64,000 nucleotides of DNA from contig CBDCPE010000004.1 of the NCBI GenBank assembly GCA_965220055.1, forward strand, positions 3,534,001 through 3,598,000, read 5' to 3'. Position 1 is the first letter of the stretch. Each line of letters opens with the position of its first letter. A program made the translations under genes and the position numbers. The stretch is from Bin87 sp965220055 (GTDB lineage: Bacteria > Chloroflexota > Dehalococcoidia > Lucifugimonadales > UBA3495). This document shows positions 1 to 8,457 of this stretch, piece after piece. The notes beneath the pieces were generated by a model, which did not search any database, was not told where the DNA came from, and saw nothing but the letters and a program-made list of their open reading frames with translations.

Positions 1-114
1 GTATTCGCCAACCTCTATAGCATGGAGCGTAGCCAGCGCTTTGTCTTTCCCTATCCTGGCCTGGAAGCGCAACAGTTCCTGCTGGCCCTGCATTACCTGC
101 TTGCCATCTTTTAG
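1..114 (+). CDS. C-terminal end of an unidentified protein (partial)
   Basis: The first 37 codons of the window are open from the edge to a TAG at 112-114 and read as a hydrophobic, Leu-rich tail ending in LLALHYLLAIF. There is no start inside the window. The composition looks coding, but no family is recognised and the piece is too short to prove function. From 115 to about 500 I see no convincing gene. Confidence 0.35.
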   Translation, partial: VFANLYSMERSQRFVFPYPGLEAQQFLLALHYLLAIF

Positions 115-507
115 ATGTTCTACAAACCTACTGATCCCTTCCGAAATCGAGAGGTGCTGGTCGTCGGTCAACTGTTTATCCCTCCGGTTTTGGCGCCGGC
201 TCAGACTAAAAACTTCGTTCAATATAGCATTTGGCCGGCAGTAGGGCAAACGCGGGCCCTTCCTTGCCTGCTGCCGTATTCCCGCAAAGGAACGCCCGCG
301 CCGACCATCATCCCGTGCGTGGCGCAACCACATATCGTTTCCAATATGTGGCTCTGAGAACGATGTGCGGCAGCATCGATTCAGTCGCCGGGTCGCGGTT
401 TAATTGCCGTAGCCCGGATGCCGGCATATCATGAACCCACGTCGCACCGGTTGGCGGCACTCTGCGCTCATCGTCCTGCCGACGGTGCCTCAATACGGGA
501 GTTAAAC

Positions 508-1116
508 ATGACGGCAGCGCCGCTAATCACCATTCCCGCCCGGCGCGGCAAGTCGGCTTTTGTAGCCGGGGGCCACAGCGTCAGGGTGATCAACACCCAC
601 GGCCAGCAGGTTATCGACACCTGGGCATTTACGCGTGACGACCTGACCGAGTTCATGTCCATGGAACACTCCCGCACCTCTCTCCAGAGGATCATGCCAA
701 TCATCGGGCAATCCATGGTCACCAACCGTCGTCGGCCGATCCTGACGTTAGCGGAGGACACTTCGGGAGGGATACACGATACGTTGTTGGCAGCGTGTGA
801 CCGGTATCGCTACGAGTTGCTGGGATGCGCGGATTACCACGACAACTGCACCGATAACTTGGCCGCCGCGCTGGCGGAACTGGGCCTGTCACCGCCGGAA
901 ACCCCCAGCCCGTGGAACCTCTTCATGAACATTCCAGTTGGACCCGACGGCGCGGTTGGATTCGAACCGCCGGTCTCCAGGGCAGGGGACTACGTAACCC
1001 TGCGCGCCGAGATGGACTGTATCGTCGCGTTCTCGGCGTGTCCTCAGGACATGGTTCCCATCAACGGGGCCGATTGCGTGCCCACCGAGGCCCACTTCGC
1101 GATAATTCAACCGTAG
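508..1116 (+). CDS. DUF1989 / urea carboxylase-associated family protein
   Basis: A 202-residue protein of the DUF1989 family, usually annotated as urea carboxylase-associated or aminomethyltransferase-like. The start MTAAPLITIPARRGKSAF gives the normal family N-terminus, so the upstream in-frame ATG at 418 is probably not used. Family signatures visible are the GQQVIDTWAF stretch near residue 35, the Cys/His-rich YELLGCADYHDNCTDN segment near residue 115, NLFMNIPV, and a C-terminal region ending in the usual 'acPQDMxPxNG' motif (here ACPQDMVPINGADCVPTEAH). In other genomes the family is linked to urea or guanidine metabolism, but no urea carboxylase genes lie here, so the substrate is unknown. 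The gene stands alone with no obvious operon partner. Confidence 0.8.
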   Translation: MTAAPLITIPARRGKSAFVAGGHSVRVINTHGQQVIDTWAFTRDDLTEFMSMEHSRTSLQRIMPIIGQSMVTNRRRPILTLAEDTSGGIHDTLLAACDRYRYELLGCADYHDNCTDNLAAALAELGLSPPETPSPWNLFMNIPVGPDGAVGFEPPVSRAGDYVTLRAEMDCIVAFSACPQDMVPINGADCVPTEAHFAIIQP

Positions 1117-1387
1117 CTTCTTCGCATTCGTATCTCCTGCGTCTCGGGCTCTGCGCCCAACAACGGCCCGACCTACCCGCCTAGTCTGCCCGCCCACGAT
1201 TGCACGGCCTGGTGAGCGGGTCAAGAGCGCGCCAGCGGGGACTAACTTTCGCGTAGATACCACCGTCCCCGTGGGCGGGCGCCGATTGCTGACATACACG
1301 CGTTGCGCCGGTCCAATCGCCCTATGCTATGCTACCGAAACTCAACCCACGAAGCTCTTAACCCGCAAAGCTGTGGAGGCCGTTAGC

Positions 1388-2353
1388 ATGAAAGCCATCC
1401 AGATCACCGAATACGGCGGACCCGAGGTAATGCACTACGTTGACCTCCCGGATCCCAGCCCCGGTCCCGATCAGGCCGTTGTCGATGTCCAAGCCGTCGG
1501 CGTCAACTTCACCGATATCTACAGCCGCATGGGCGTCAACCCGCCCGGGCTGCCCTGGGTCGCCGGCGTTGAGGGAGCCGGCGTCGTACGGCAGGTAGGA
1601 TCCGGGGTATCCAATGTGGCCGCCGGCGATACCGTCGCCTACTGCAGCCACCCGGGCTCATACGCTGAACAGGCCCTGGTTCCGGCCTGGCGCCTGATCA
1701 AGATGCCCGACGGCCTGTCCGCCCGCGACGGTGCGGCGGCTATGCTCCAGGGCATGACCGCCCACTACCTTTGCTACGACACCTACCGCGTCCAGGCCGG
1801 AGACCGTGTGCTCGTCCACTCCGGCGCCGGCGGCGTCGGCCTCTTGCTCATCCAAATGTGTAAGGCTCTCGGCGCTTACGTCTACTCCACCGTTTCCACT
1901 GAGGCCAAGGCGGAACTCGCCCGGGGAGCCGGCGCCGACCACGTGATCCTCTACACCCAGCAGGATTTCGCCGCCGAAATCGCTCATGCTAGCGATGGCG
2001 CGGGCCTCCAGGTCGTTTACGACGCGGTGGGCAAGGACACCTTCGACCGCAGCATCGCCTGCCTCGCTCCCCGCGGTTACATGGTGCTCTACGGCCAGGC
2101 CAGCGGCCCCGTCGAGTCCATGGATCCCCGGGTTCTGGGCAACGGTTCCAAGTTCCTCACCCGCCCAGGGCTCGGCGACTACACCGTCAACCGTGAGGAG
2201 CTCGAAAAGCGCGCCGGCGCCGTGCTCGGATGGGTCAAGTCCGGTGAACTCAACCTGCGCGTGGAGCACCTCTTCCCACTGTCCGAAGCCGCCGAGGCTC
2301 ACCGCCAACTGGCCGGCCGCGCTACCACGGGCAAGATCATCCTCACGCCGTAG
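1388..2353 (+). CDS. NADPH:quinone oxidoreductase-type zinc-independent MDR protein
   Basis: A 321-residue medium-chain dehydrogenase/reductase of the quinone oxidoreductase (QOR) subgroup, which reduces quinones or enones with NADPH in the cytoplasm. The start MKAIQITEYGGPEVM is the classic QOR N-terminus; an earlier ATG at 1271 would add an atypical extension. The GroES-like domain contains VGVNFTDIYSRMG and VAGVEGAGVV. The Rossmann domain has VHSGAGGVGLLLIQMCKALGA (AxxGxxG motif) near residues 140-160, and the protein ends GRATTGKIILTP as in QORs. No structural zinc Cys cluster is seen. The following SprT-like gene starts 40 nt downstream, so the two may be co-transcribed. The physiological substrate cannot be read from sequence. 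Confidence 0.88.
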   Translation: MKAIQITEYGGPEVMHYVDLPDPSPGPDQAVVDVQAVGVNFTDIYSRMGVNPPGLPWVAGVEGAGVVRQVGSGVSNVAAGDTVAYCSHPGSYAEQALVPAWRLIKMPDGLSARDGAAAMLQGMTAHYLCYDTYRVQAGDRVLVHSGAGGVGLLLIQMCKALGAYVYSTVSTEAKAELARGAGADHVILYTQQDFAAEIAHASDGAGLQVVYDAVGKDTFDRSIACLAPRGYMVLYGQASGPVESMDPRVLGNGSKFLTRPGLGDYTVNREELEKRAGAVLGWVKSGELNLRVEHLFPLSEAAEAHRQLAGRATTGKIILTP

Positions 2354-2392
2354 TCGCTTCGTGCAGCCGCCATCGACGCACCCAAATCAGCA

Positions 2393-2836
2393 ATGCTCCC
2401 CCATCAGTTGAGCCTCTCCTCGCCTGCTCCCAGTGGCATCCTGCTCAGCGACCTCGATTGGGTCGCCAACGTGGCGGAGAAGTATCAGCTGGAAGGGTTG
2501 GCAATCCCACCAGGCTCGGTGGTTCTGGAGCGCATTTCAGCCACTGGAGGACGCTGCTTCTGCTATCCGGACGGCTCCTGGCTCATCGGATTGTCCCTCC
2601 CCCGGCTGCAACGTTCCGGTCGCTTGGGGGTCGAAGGCATATTGGCGCACGAACTCCTGCACGCGTGGCTTTGGTCCCAACACAAGTACCAGGGCCACGG
2701 CGCAGTCTTCGAGGGCAATGCTTCCGTCCGCGGCATACCTCGTTGGTGCTCCGCTTTCGGCGAGGTTCGCCGTCAAGGACCGCAGCAGTTGGCGCTATTT
2801 GACACCTGGCCACCGTCGCCGGTTACGGGGCAATAA
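2393..2836 (+). CDS. SprT-like zinc metalloprotease-domain protein
   Basis: A 147-residue protein with the SprT-like signature GILAHELLHAWLW (HExxH, near residues 80-92) followed by a third zinc-ligand candidate in HGAVFEGNA. SprT-like domains are small zinc metalloproteases; the eukaryotic Spartan homologue cleaves DNA-protein crosslinks. Length fits the minimal domain without the C-terminal zinc ribbon found in some SprT proteins. It lies 40 nt downstream of the quinone oxidoreductase on the same strand. A role in protein quality control or crosslink repair is inference only. Confidence 0.7.
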   Translation: MLPHQLSLSSPAPSGILLSDLDWVANVAEKYQLEGLAIPPGSVVLERISATGGRCFCYPDGSWLIGLSLPRLQRSGRLGVEGILAHELLHAWLWSQHKYQGHGAVFEGNASVRGIPRWCSAFGEVRRQGPQQLALFDTWPPSPVTGQ

Positions 2837-2965
2837 CGTACTTCCCGGTTTTCGGCGCGCTATAACTCCGACACAACCCATCAATGGTAAATCAAGAGCC
2901 GATGCGTGCTAAAACGTATTGTTTTGCGAGTTTTTGCGAAAATTGTGCCAATTCAGCCGCTCGAT

Positions 2966-2994
2966 TTGACATTGAGCACTCGTCGGGCTAAACT
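2966..2994 (+). promoter_or_regulatory. sigma70-type promoter upstream of the panD-methyltransferase operon
   Basis: TTGACA at 2966-2971 and TAAACT at 2989-2994 are separated by 17 bp. It sits about 60 nt before a strong Shine-Dalgarno (AAGGAGG, 3043-3049) and ATG at 3054, and about 450 nt before panD. It is the only good promoter seen between the SprT-like gene and panD. Confidence 0.5.
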
Positions 2995-3053
2995 GCGGGC
3001 AGTTAAAAGCAGGTCTGCACACCCATCAACCTGCCCTTAAGCAAGGAGGCCAA

Positions 3054-3224
3054 ATGAGTGCAGCCGCGCTATCAGCGCACCGACAATCGTCGAAACCGTA
3101 CTCCAAGTGGTCCCGCGCTATGCGGGATCGGTGTAGCGACATTCTTCTTTCTGGATGCAACCGTCCAAGCGGGGTTGACACCATCCGCGGGCGTGCCAAG
3201 CACCAGTTGCCCTGCGAGCCTTAG
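3054..3224 (+). CDS. possible 56-residue leader ORF or remnant before panD
   Basis: The ORF begins at an ATG placed 5 nt after an excellent ribosome binding site (AAGGAGG) and about 60 nt after a promoter, but it encodes only 56 residues (MSAAALSAHRQSSKPYSKW...) and matches no family I know. The 225 nt between its stop and panD have coding-like composition in different frames (for example a segment reading EYACLYIGRDGKQGRNLAE around 3345-3400), so the stretch could be the decayed remains of a longer gene. A translated leader of the panD operon is the other possibility. Function unknown. Confidence 0.35.
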   Translation: MSAAALSAHRQSSKPYSKWSRAMRDRCSDILLSGCNRPSGVDTIRGRAKHQLPCEP

Positions 3225-3449
3225 CTGCTCTCAGCCTGAATCGGGCGGTGGAAGTAGCGTTCCGCCACATGCCCACCCATCCAGGGTTTTCGCCGCAACG
3301 CCGACCGTGAGCCGGTGCGCACTTAAACGCGTGCCGTCTGCGATGAATACGCTTGTCTCTACATCGGCCGCGACGGCAAACAAGGCCGAAACTTGGCCGA
3401 AAATCCACCATTGCCAAACGAGTTTGGCTATTGATGACGAGGAGTCAAT

Positions 3450-3839
3450 ATGAGAGAAGTCCTTAGATCCAAGATCCATCGCTGTTGGGTAACCAGCGCC
3501 AACCTGGGCTACGTAGGCAGCATCCTCATCGACCGTGATCTCATGGAACAGACGGATATCATCGCGTTCGAGAAGGTCCAGGTGCTGAACATCAACAACG
3601 GCGCCCGCTGGGAGACCTACGCCCTGCCGGCCGAGCGCGGCAGCGGCACCATCGCCGTTCAGGGCGCGGCCGCCCGGCTGTGCCAAGAGCGCGACTGCCT
3701 CATCATCCTTGCTTTTGAGGTCACCGACGAGCCTGTGGACCCCCGCATGGTGCTGGTCGACGAAAACAATAATTTCCTGGAGTGGATCGAAGGTTCAATG
3801 TATGTCGAACCCCAGCGCGAGCCCGTCGCGCTTTTCTGA
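3450..3839 (+). CDS. panD: aspartate 1-decarboxylase (pyruvoyl enzyme)
   Basis: A 129-residue PanD. Aspartate 1-decarboxylase converts L-aspartate to beta-alanine and CO2 in the cytoplasm, normally for pantothenate. The proenzyme self-cleaves at Gly-Ser; here the site is in YVGSILID (Gly23-Ser24), so Ser24 should become the pyruvoyl group. Other conserved points are SKIHR near the N-terminus (Lys8, His10, Arg11), NNGARWETYALPAERGSG (the Arg and Tyr of the active site) and VQGAAARL. Length is normal. The last 38 nt overlap the first methyltransferase gene, which points to translational coupling. No panB or panC lies nearby, so beta-alanine is probably made here as substrate for the adjoining methyltransferases. 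Confidence 0.93.
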   Translation: MREVLRSKIHRCWVTSANLGYVGSILIDRDLMEQTDIIAFEKVQVLNINNGARWETYALPAERGSGTIAVQGAAARLCQERDCLIILAFEVTDEPVDPRMVLVDENNNFLEWIEGSMYVEPQREPVALF

Positions 3840-4689
3840 GCGCGAAACCGAAGAATACTACGACGCTGAGGACGCCCTCTACCGTTCCTTTTGGGACGCG
3901 GAAGGCTCCCTGCACTGGGGCGTGTTCGACGTCCCTGAAGAACCTAGTTCCGGTTCGCCGAACTCTGGTTCAAATGTCCGGGACGGTTTTCTGGCTGCCT
4001 GCTCACGGCTGAACACCATAATGCTGGAGAACTCCGGCATTAATGGTTCGGCTCGCGTGCTTGACTTGGGCTGCGGCAACGGCAACACCGCCATGTGGCT
4101 GTGTCGCATCACCGGGGCCCACGTCACTGGCATAGACCTGAGCGGCGTGCGCATCGCGCACGCCGTCGAGTCCCTGAACGGCGTTCCCGAATTGGCGCCG
4201 CGTCTGGAGTTCCACAAGGCCTCGGCGACCGAACTGCCCTTCGCGGATGGTGCCTTCTCCCACGTCTGGAGCCAGGCCACCATCTATCACATCCCGGACA
4301 AGCTCAGGACCCTGAAGGAAGCGTATCGGGTGTTGCGGCCCGGTGGGGTGATGGTCTTTGATGACCTCACCAAACCCCGGCCCGACATCAGCGACGAAGC
4401 GCGGACCTTCGTGTACGACCGGCTGCTGTTCGACACCGACTTCAGCTTCAACTCGTACATGGACGCTCTTCGCGAAACGGGTTTCAAGGTGCTGGAGGCC
4501 CGGGATTTATCTTCCCATCTGGCCCGCAGCTACTCCTGCCTATCGCAGATGGCCGCCGCCGGCAACGATCCGGAACGGCAAAAACGTTTCGCCGCGCTCT
4601 CCGACGCCTACCTGAAAATGGTGGCGGCGGTGCGCAACGACGAGTTGGGTTGGGCCCAATACCTCTGCGTCAAGCAAACGCATCACTAA
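3802..4689 (+). CDS. SDMT-type SAM-dependent N-methyltransferase, copy 1
   Basis: A 295-residue class I methyltransferase. Motif I is VLDLGCGNGNTAMWL and the acidic end of strand 2 is GIDLSGVRIAHA. FADGAFSHVWSQATIYHIPD and VLRPGGVMVFDDL follow the order seen in glycine/sarcosine/dimethylglycine N-methyltransferases. The N-terminal YYDAEDALYRSFWDAEGSLHW resembles the YDSxDAxxFYxxIWGGEDIH motif of sarcosine/dimethylglycine methyltransferases (SDMT). The start at 3802 lies inside panD, so the two genes are coupled. The gene next to it is a close paralogue. By family and context I infer stepwise N-methylation of a small amino acid, probably beta-alanine; the substrate is not proven by sequence. 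Confidence 0.85.
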   Translation: MSNPSASPSRFSERETEEYYDAEDALYRSFWDAEGSLHWGVFDVPEEPSSGSPNSGSNVRDGFLAACSRLNTIMLENSGINGSARVLDLGCGNGNTAMWLCRITGAHVTGIDLSGVRIAHAVESLNGVPELAPRLEFHKASATELPFADGAFSHVWSQATIYHIPDKLRTLKEAYRVLRPGGVMVFDDLTKPRPDISDEARTFVYDRLLFDTDFSFNSYMDALRETGFKVLEARDLSSHLARSYSCLSQMAAAGNDPERQKRFAALSDAYLKMVAAVRNDELGWAQYLCVKQTHH

Positions 4690-4712
4690 CAAACCCACGC
4701 AAGGAGCTGTAT

Positions 4713-5564
4713 ATGGTAACCGGGCATCGGTTTTCGGAACAGGAGACCGAAGAGTACTACGACGCTGAAGATGTGATCTACCGTTCCGTCTGGGACGCTG
4801 ACGGCAGCGTTCACTGGGGCGTCTTCGACGGCCAACCCAGGAGAGATGATCACATCCGTGAAGAGTTCCTCACCGCTGGCATCCGCCTAAACGAGTTGAT
4901 GGTGGAATACTCCGGCATCGACTCCGGTTCCCGAGTCCTGGACGTCGGTTGCGGCAACGGGACCACCGCCACCTGGCTGTGTCGCGCCACCGGAGCCCAC
5001 GTAACCGGCATCGACCTCAGCGGCGTGCGCATCGCCAACGCGGTCGAGTCCCTGGAACAGCTGCCGGAGCTCGCTGGCAAGCTGGCCTTCGAGAAGGCCT
5101 CGGCCATTGAATTACCCTTCAAAGAAAGCACGTTCACCCACGTCTGGAGCCAGGCCACCATCTACCACGTGCCCGACAAGGTGAAGGTTCTCCAGGAAGC
5201 CTTCCGCGTCCTCAAACCCGGCGGGCAGTTCATCTTCGACGACCTCATCAAGCCTCGTACCGACATTAGCGAGGCGGCCCGCACCTTCGTGTACGATCGC
5301 CTGTATTTCGACACCGATTTCAGCTTCTACAATTACATGGACGCGCTGACCGACGCCGGTTTCCGGGTGTTGCAGGCCCGCGACCTCTCATCCCATCTCG
5401 CCCGCAGCTACACTTACCTGTCCAAGTTGGCGTCCATTGCGCAAGGTCCAGAGGGCTACCAGGACCGCTTCGACTACCTGTCCGACGCCTATATGAAAAC
5501 GGTGGACGCCATCAACAACGGCGAGCTCGGCTGGGCGCAATACCTGTGCATCAAGCCGGCCTAG
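4713..5564 (+). CDS. SDMT-type SAM-dependent N-methyltransferase, copy 2
   Basis: A 283-residue paralogue of the preceding gene, colinear over its whole length (YYDAEDVIYRSVWDADGSVHW, VLDVGCGNGTTATWL, VWSQATIYHVPDK, LKPGGQFIFDDLIKPR, and the shared tail LGWAQYLC). A Shine-Dalgarno AAGGAGC lies 7 nt before ATG 4713, 23 nt after the upstream stop, supporting one operon. Two tandem SDMT-like enzymes recall the two-enzyme glycine to betaine methylation pathway (GSMT and SDMT), in which the enzymes split three methyl transfers. Here the adjacent panD suggests beta-alanine rather than glycine as acceptor (inference). Confidence 0.85.
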   Translation: MVTGHRFSEQETEEYYDAEDVIYRSVWDADGSVHWGVFDGQPRRDDHIREEFLTAGIRLNELMVEYSGIDSGSRVLDVGCGNGTTATWLCRATGAHVTGIDLSGVRIANAVESLEQLPELAGKLAFEKASAIELPFKESTFTHVWSQATIYHVPDKVKVLQEAFRVLKPGGQFIFDDLIKPRTDISEAARTFVYDRLYFDTDFSFYNYMDALTDAGFRVLQARDLSSHLARSYTYLSKLASIAQGPEGYQDRFDYLSDAYMKTVDAINNGELGWAQYLCIKPA

Positions 5565-5592
5565 TTCAATACCAACTGCGGAGCTGATACCC

Positions 5593-6237
5593 ATGCCTGA
5601 ATCGGGAAGCATAAATCCGGAAGAGAGAGTCCAGTGGGTCTACTCGTCCACCACCAACGATGAGTTGGCCGAGCGTTACGACCAGTGGGCCCAGGAGTAT
5701 GACGACGATCTGGAAAACACCTTCGTCTGGCTAGCCCCCCGCCGTGGCGCCGTGGCAGTAGCCGAGTACGTCGCCAAGAATGCGAAGGTTCTCGACGCCG
5801 GAGCCGGCACCGGCCTGGTTGGTGTAGAGCTCCAACGCCTTGGGTTCACCGACATCTGCGCCATGGATCTGTCCCAGGGTATGCTCGACGAAGCCCGTGC
5901 CAAGGGATGCTACAACGACTTCCGACAGATGGCCCTGGGCGACCACCTCGATTTCGACTCCGACGCCTACGACGCCGTGGTCAGCGTCGGCGTGTTCACC
6001 CCCGGACACGCTCCGCCCAATTCCTTTGTGGAACTGTGCCGCGTGACCAAACCCGGCGGCCACGTCGTTTTCAGCATGCGCCCCGATACCCACGTGGAAC
6101 TCGGATTTAAAGACCATCAGGACGCCCTCGTCGACAACGGGACCTGGACCCTTGTCAACGCCAGCGAACCCTTCCAGCCGCTGCCCAAGGGTGAGCCGGA
6201 AGTGATGCACCAGATCTGGGTCTACCGCGTCAACTGA
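5593..6237 (+). CDS. class I SAM-dependent methyltransferase (METTL27/Williams-Beuren-like)
   Basis: A 214-residue class I methyltransferase not closely related to the two upstream enzymes. It has the N-terminal AERYDQWAQEYDDDL typical of the METTL27/Williams-Beuren-type group, motif I VLDAGAGTGLVGVEL, post-I AMDLSQGMLDEAR, SVGVFTPGHAPPNSFVEL and VTKPGGHVVFSMRP. It starts 28 nt after the second SDMT-like gene and closes the operon, just before a terminator hairpin. It may do the third methyl transfer or act on another group of the product; the sequence does not decide. Start 5593 is supported by GGAGCTGATACCC upstream. Confidence 0.82.
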   Translation: MPESGSINPEERVQWVYSSTTNDELAERYDQWAQEYDDDLENTFVWLAPRRGAVAVAEYVAKNAKVLDAGAGTGLVGVELQRLGFTDICAMDLSQGMLDEARAKGCYNDFRQMALGDHLDFDSDAYDAVVSVGVFTPGHAPPNSFVELCRVTKPGGHVVFSMRPDTHVELGFKDHQDALVDNGTWTLVNASEPFQPLPKGEPEVMHQIWVYRVN

Positions 6238-6269
6238 ACTCCCTCTCCGGACGCATGTGGGACAACCTG

Positions 6270-6298
6270 AAGGGCGGCCTCATCGGTCGCCCTTCTTT
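6270..6298 (+). terminator. intrinsic terminator after the methyltransferase operon
   Basis: AAGGGCG (6270-6276) pairs with CGCCCTT (6288-6294) around an 11-nt loop and is followed by CTTTGTT. It lies between the end of the methyltransferase operon and the convergent nuclease gene and may serve mainly the plus strand. Confidence 0.6.
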
Positions 6299-6341
6299 GT
6301 TGCCATAGCCTCCGACGGTAAGCCGTCCGGCCTTCCGCACG

Positions 6342-8255
6342 TCAGTGGTGTCCCCGCAGATACCGCACGATCTCCATCATCACCTTGCAGTCCACTTCGT
6401 TGTAGCGGGCAATCTGCCGCATCAACTCCAGATCCCCCATCGGGACGCCCTTTTTGTGGGCTTCGGCATCGCACCGCCACGCTCCGACCATTGCTCCCAA
6501 TCCATCTACCTGGTTGTCTTCCCAGTCGGTTTCGATGAGCCCATGCGAATGCATCGCCTTTGCCACCGCCTTCAGGCCGAGTCCCAACGCGCCGCGCACC
6601 ACCACCGGTTCCTTGTGCATAACTTCCCGTAGAAAGTCGTACCAGCCCAACTCCGACCAGTTCGCCCGTTCCCCGTGCCTGTTCCTGGCCGAATTGTGCT
6701 GCCGTTCGAGCACATTCACCTCCGCCCCCGACCAATGCACGACGCGCGGCTGGTGATTACCCGGATCCAGGCGATCTCGAACCGACTCCATGTGTTCCAC
6801 CCACTCCCCGATTATGCGCAGTTCATCCTCTTCTGAAAGTTCATCCGTCACAAACGACACGAACCGCCACTCACCATCTTCCAGATGCCCGCACCCGATC
6901 ATGAAGATCAGTGACTGTCCGCCCTTCTCCGGCAACTGGCTGAAGTCGTCGTTCAGGTCCCCGCAGTACTCGAAGTCCACGTAAAACTCCACGCCCGGCT
7001 CCTCGTACCACGCGTCCTTAGTCTCCACGACTCGTCGGGGCAGCACGGTCGGCCCATCGCCGGTATTGACTTCGAGCATCCGCGAGAGTGTGGGTCCGTA
7101 GGTCGCCGCTCCCCGGGTAATCACCTCATCCACGTTGACCCGCGGATCGTCCCATCGGCGAACGCCCGTCTCGTGCGCCCTTGCCCTACCGGCCACTCCC
7201 ACCCGCCACAGCAAAGTCATCTCCTTCAACTCGTCCGCCAGCCACTTCTTGACCGATCCCCAGTCCTCAGGTCCCACGCTCTCCTCGTCGTCTCCGTCCG
7301 GCTCCGGATGGTTTCTGTCCACCATCATGTCGCCGTCGTCCGCGCTGCCCATGTTGGGATACAACTCCGGCACCGAAGGCTCCGGCAGGAGTTGCCATTC
7401 GTGCCCCTCCGTCCTCAGCCTGCGCACCCAGTCCAGGGCGTCCGCTACCATCTCTCCCAACGCAGCTCCGGCGACCTGTGCGTCCTGCGGCACCGGCCCG
7501 AGCCGTTGCAACGCGCTGTTTCCCCGAAGGTGTTCCCCGCGCTGGGTCCTTTCCCACCCGCGACCAAGCACGTACGACTCCGGCGGACGATACCCCTGCA
7601 GCCGTCCCAGCATCCGGTTGTATATGTACAGTTGCGCTTTGTACGCCGCGGCGCTGCCGCCGTTCAGCAACTCATTCCCCGCCGCGTTCAAGTGCAGCGT
7701 CGTGAACTTGGTGTCCACCACCCGGTAGTGCCACCCGTTGGCCCCCAGGTCCGGCGCACCTAATGCTGCCGCTGCTCCCGCAATGTCATCCGGAAACAGC
7801 TCGTGGAGAATGTCGCTCCGAATCAGGAAGTCCGGCGCGCCATAGGTCAAATTCTCGGCGTCCCGCAGCACCCCCTGGTGTATCACCTCGGTTCCTCGGC
7901 ACATCTCCTCGTACGTCTCTCCGGCTTTTTCCAGTCTTCGAATATCCCGGTACTCGTGCGCGATGATTGTTGTCGGGTACCGTTCACTCAGCAGCCTGAG
8001 GATTCCCGCCTCGAACTCACGCCCTTGCCCGAAGATGAAAGCCATGAAGTCCAGCTCTTCCCTATATCCGCCCATCCCATGCCCCGGCCGGTAGCCTCTG
8101 CTCTTGCCGTACCGCTGCAACCAGTCGATGAGCGGATCGCCCATCATCCAGTTCCTTGTGCGCCCCGCGCTGATCCATGCATCCCATTGCTCGCCCGTCA
8201 CCGGAACCAAGACCTCGCTGCCGTCGTCTCGCCTCGTCAGTGCTTCGATCCCCAT
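6342..8255 (-). CDS. RecB-like PD-(D/E)XK + DEDD (RNase H-like) fusion nuclease, TM0106-like
   Basis: A 637-residue protein. The N-terminal third has a RecB/Cas4-like PD-(D/E)XK nuclease: EAGILRLLSERYP, APDFLIRSD, the Asp-x-Lys core in YRVVDTKFTT, and AAYKAQLYIYNRML (QxxxY). The C-terminal half has a DEDD-type exonuclease domain of the RNase_H_2 kind: VEFYVDFEYCGDLN near residue 410 and the closing IARYNEVDCKVMMEIVRYL, where Asp-Cys is the usual end motif. This order matches the TM0106 family of predicted nucleases. A middle acidic linker (DDGDMM...DGDDEE) joins them. It stands alone, convergent with the methyltransferase operon; there is no CRISPR array or cas gene in the window. A role in DNA repair or defence is inference. 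Confidence 0.72.
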   Translation of the reverse strand: MGIEALTRRDDGSEVLVPVTGEQWDAWISAGRTRNWMMGDPLIDWLQRYGKSRGYRPGHGMGGYREELDFMAFIFGQGREFEAGILRLLSERYPTTIIAHEYRDIRRLEKAGETYEEMCRGTEVIHQGVLRDAENLTYGAPDFLIRSDILHELFPDDIAGAAAALGAPDLGANGWHYRVVDTKFTTLHLNAAGNELLNGGSAAAYKAQLYIYNRMLGRLQGYRPPESYVLGRGWERTQRGEHLRGNSALQRLGPVPQDAQVAGAALGEMVADALDWVRRLRTEGHEWQLLPEPSVPELYPNMGSADDGDMMVDRNHPEPDGDDEESVGPEDWGSVKKWLADELKEMTLLWRVGVAGRARAHETGVRRWDDPRVNVDEVITRGAATYGPTLSRMLEVNTGDGPTVLPRRVVETKDAWYEEPGVEFYVDFEYCGDLNDDFSQLPEKGGQSLIFMIGCGHLEDGEWRFVSFVTDELSEEDELRIIGEWVEHMESVRDRLDPGNHQPRVVHWSGAEVNVLERQHNSARNRHGERANWSELGWYDFLREVMHKEPVVVRGALGLGLKAVAKAMHSHGLIETDWEDNQVDGLGAMVGAWRCDAEAHKKGVPMGDLELMRQIARYNEVDCKVMMEIVRYLRGHH

Positions 8256-8457
8256 AGCTGTCCTCCAACTGAAACGCAGTCAGTTTGTCATCGACGTCGG
8301 CTACTCGCAATCCTCCCGCGCGTTGTACGAGCGACGTTGATGCCTGCGAAGACACGAAAAATCCCGTGCCATCAGCAACGATAGCGTCGAGATGCCATCC
8401 GCGGCATTTTGCGCCACTCTTTCCGCGCTTGCCTGGACTCCCCACTAACCGGGGCTC

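Noticed and set aside
3058..3453. A 131-residue plus-strand ORF ending at the panD start
   Set aside because: Biased composition (Ser, Pro, Thr, Ala), no ribosome site at its start, while the 3054 ATG in another frame has a strong one.
6342..8255. The RecB-like nuclease as a Cas4 component of a CRISPR system
   Set aside because: No repeat-spacer array and no cas1, cas2 or effector gene anywhere in the window; the DEDD domain points to the TM0106-type family.
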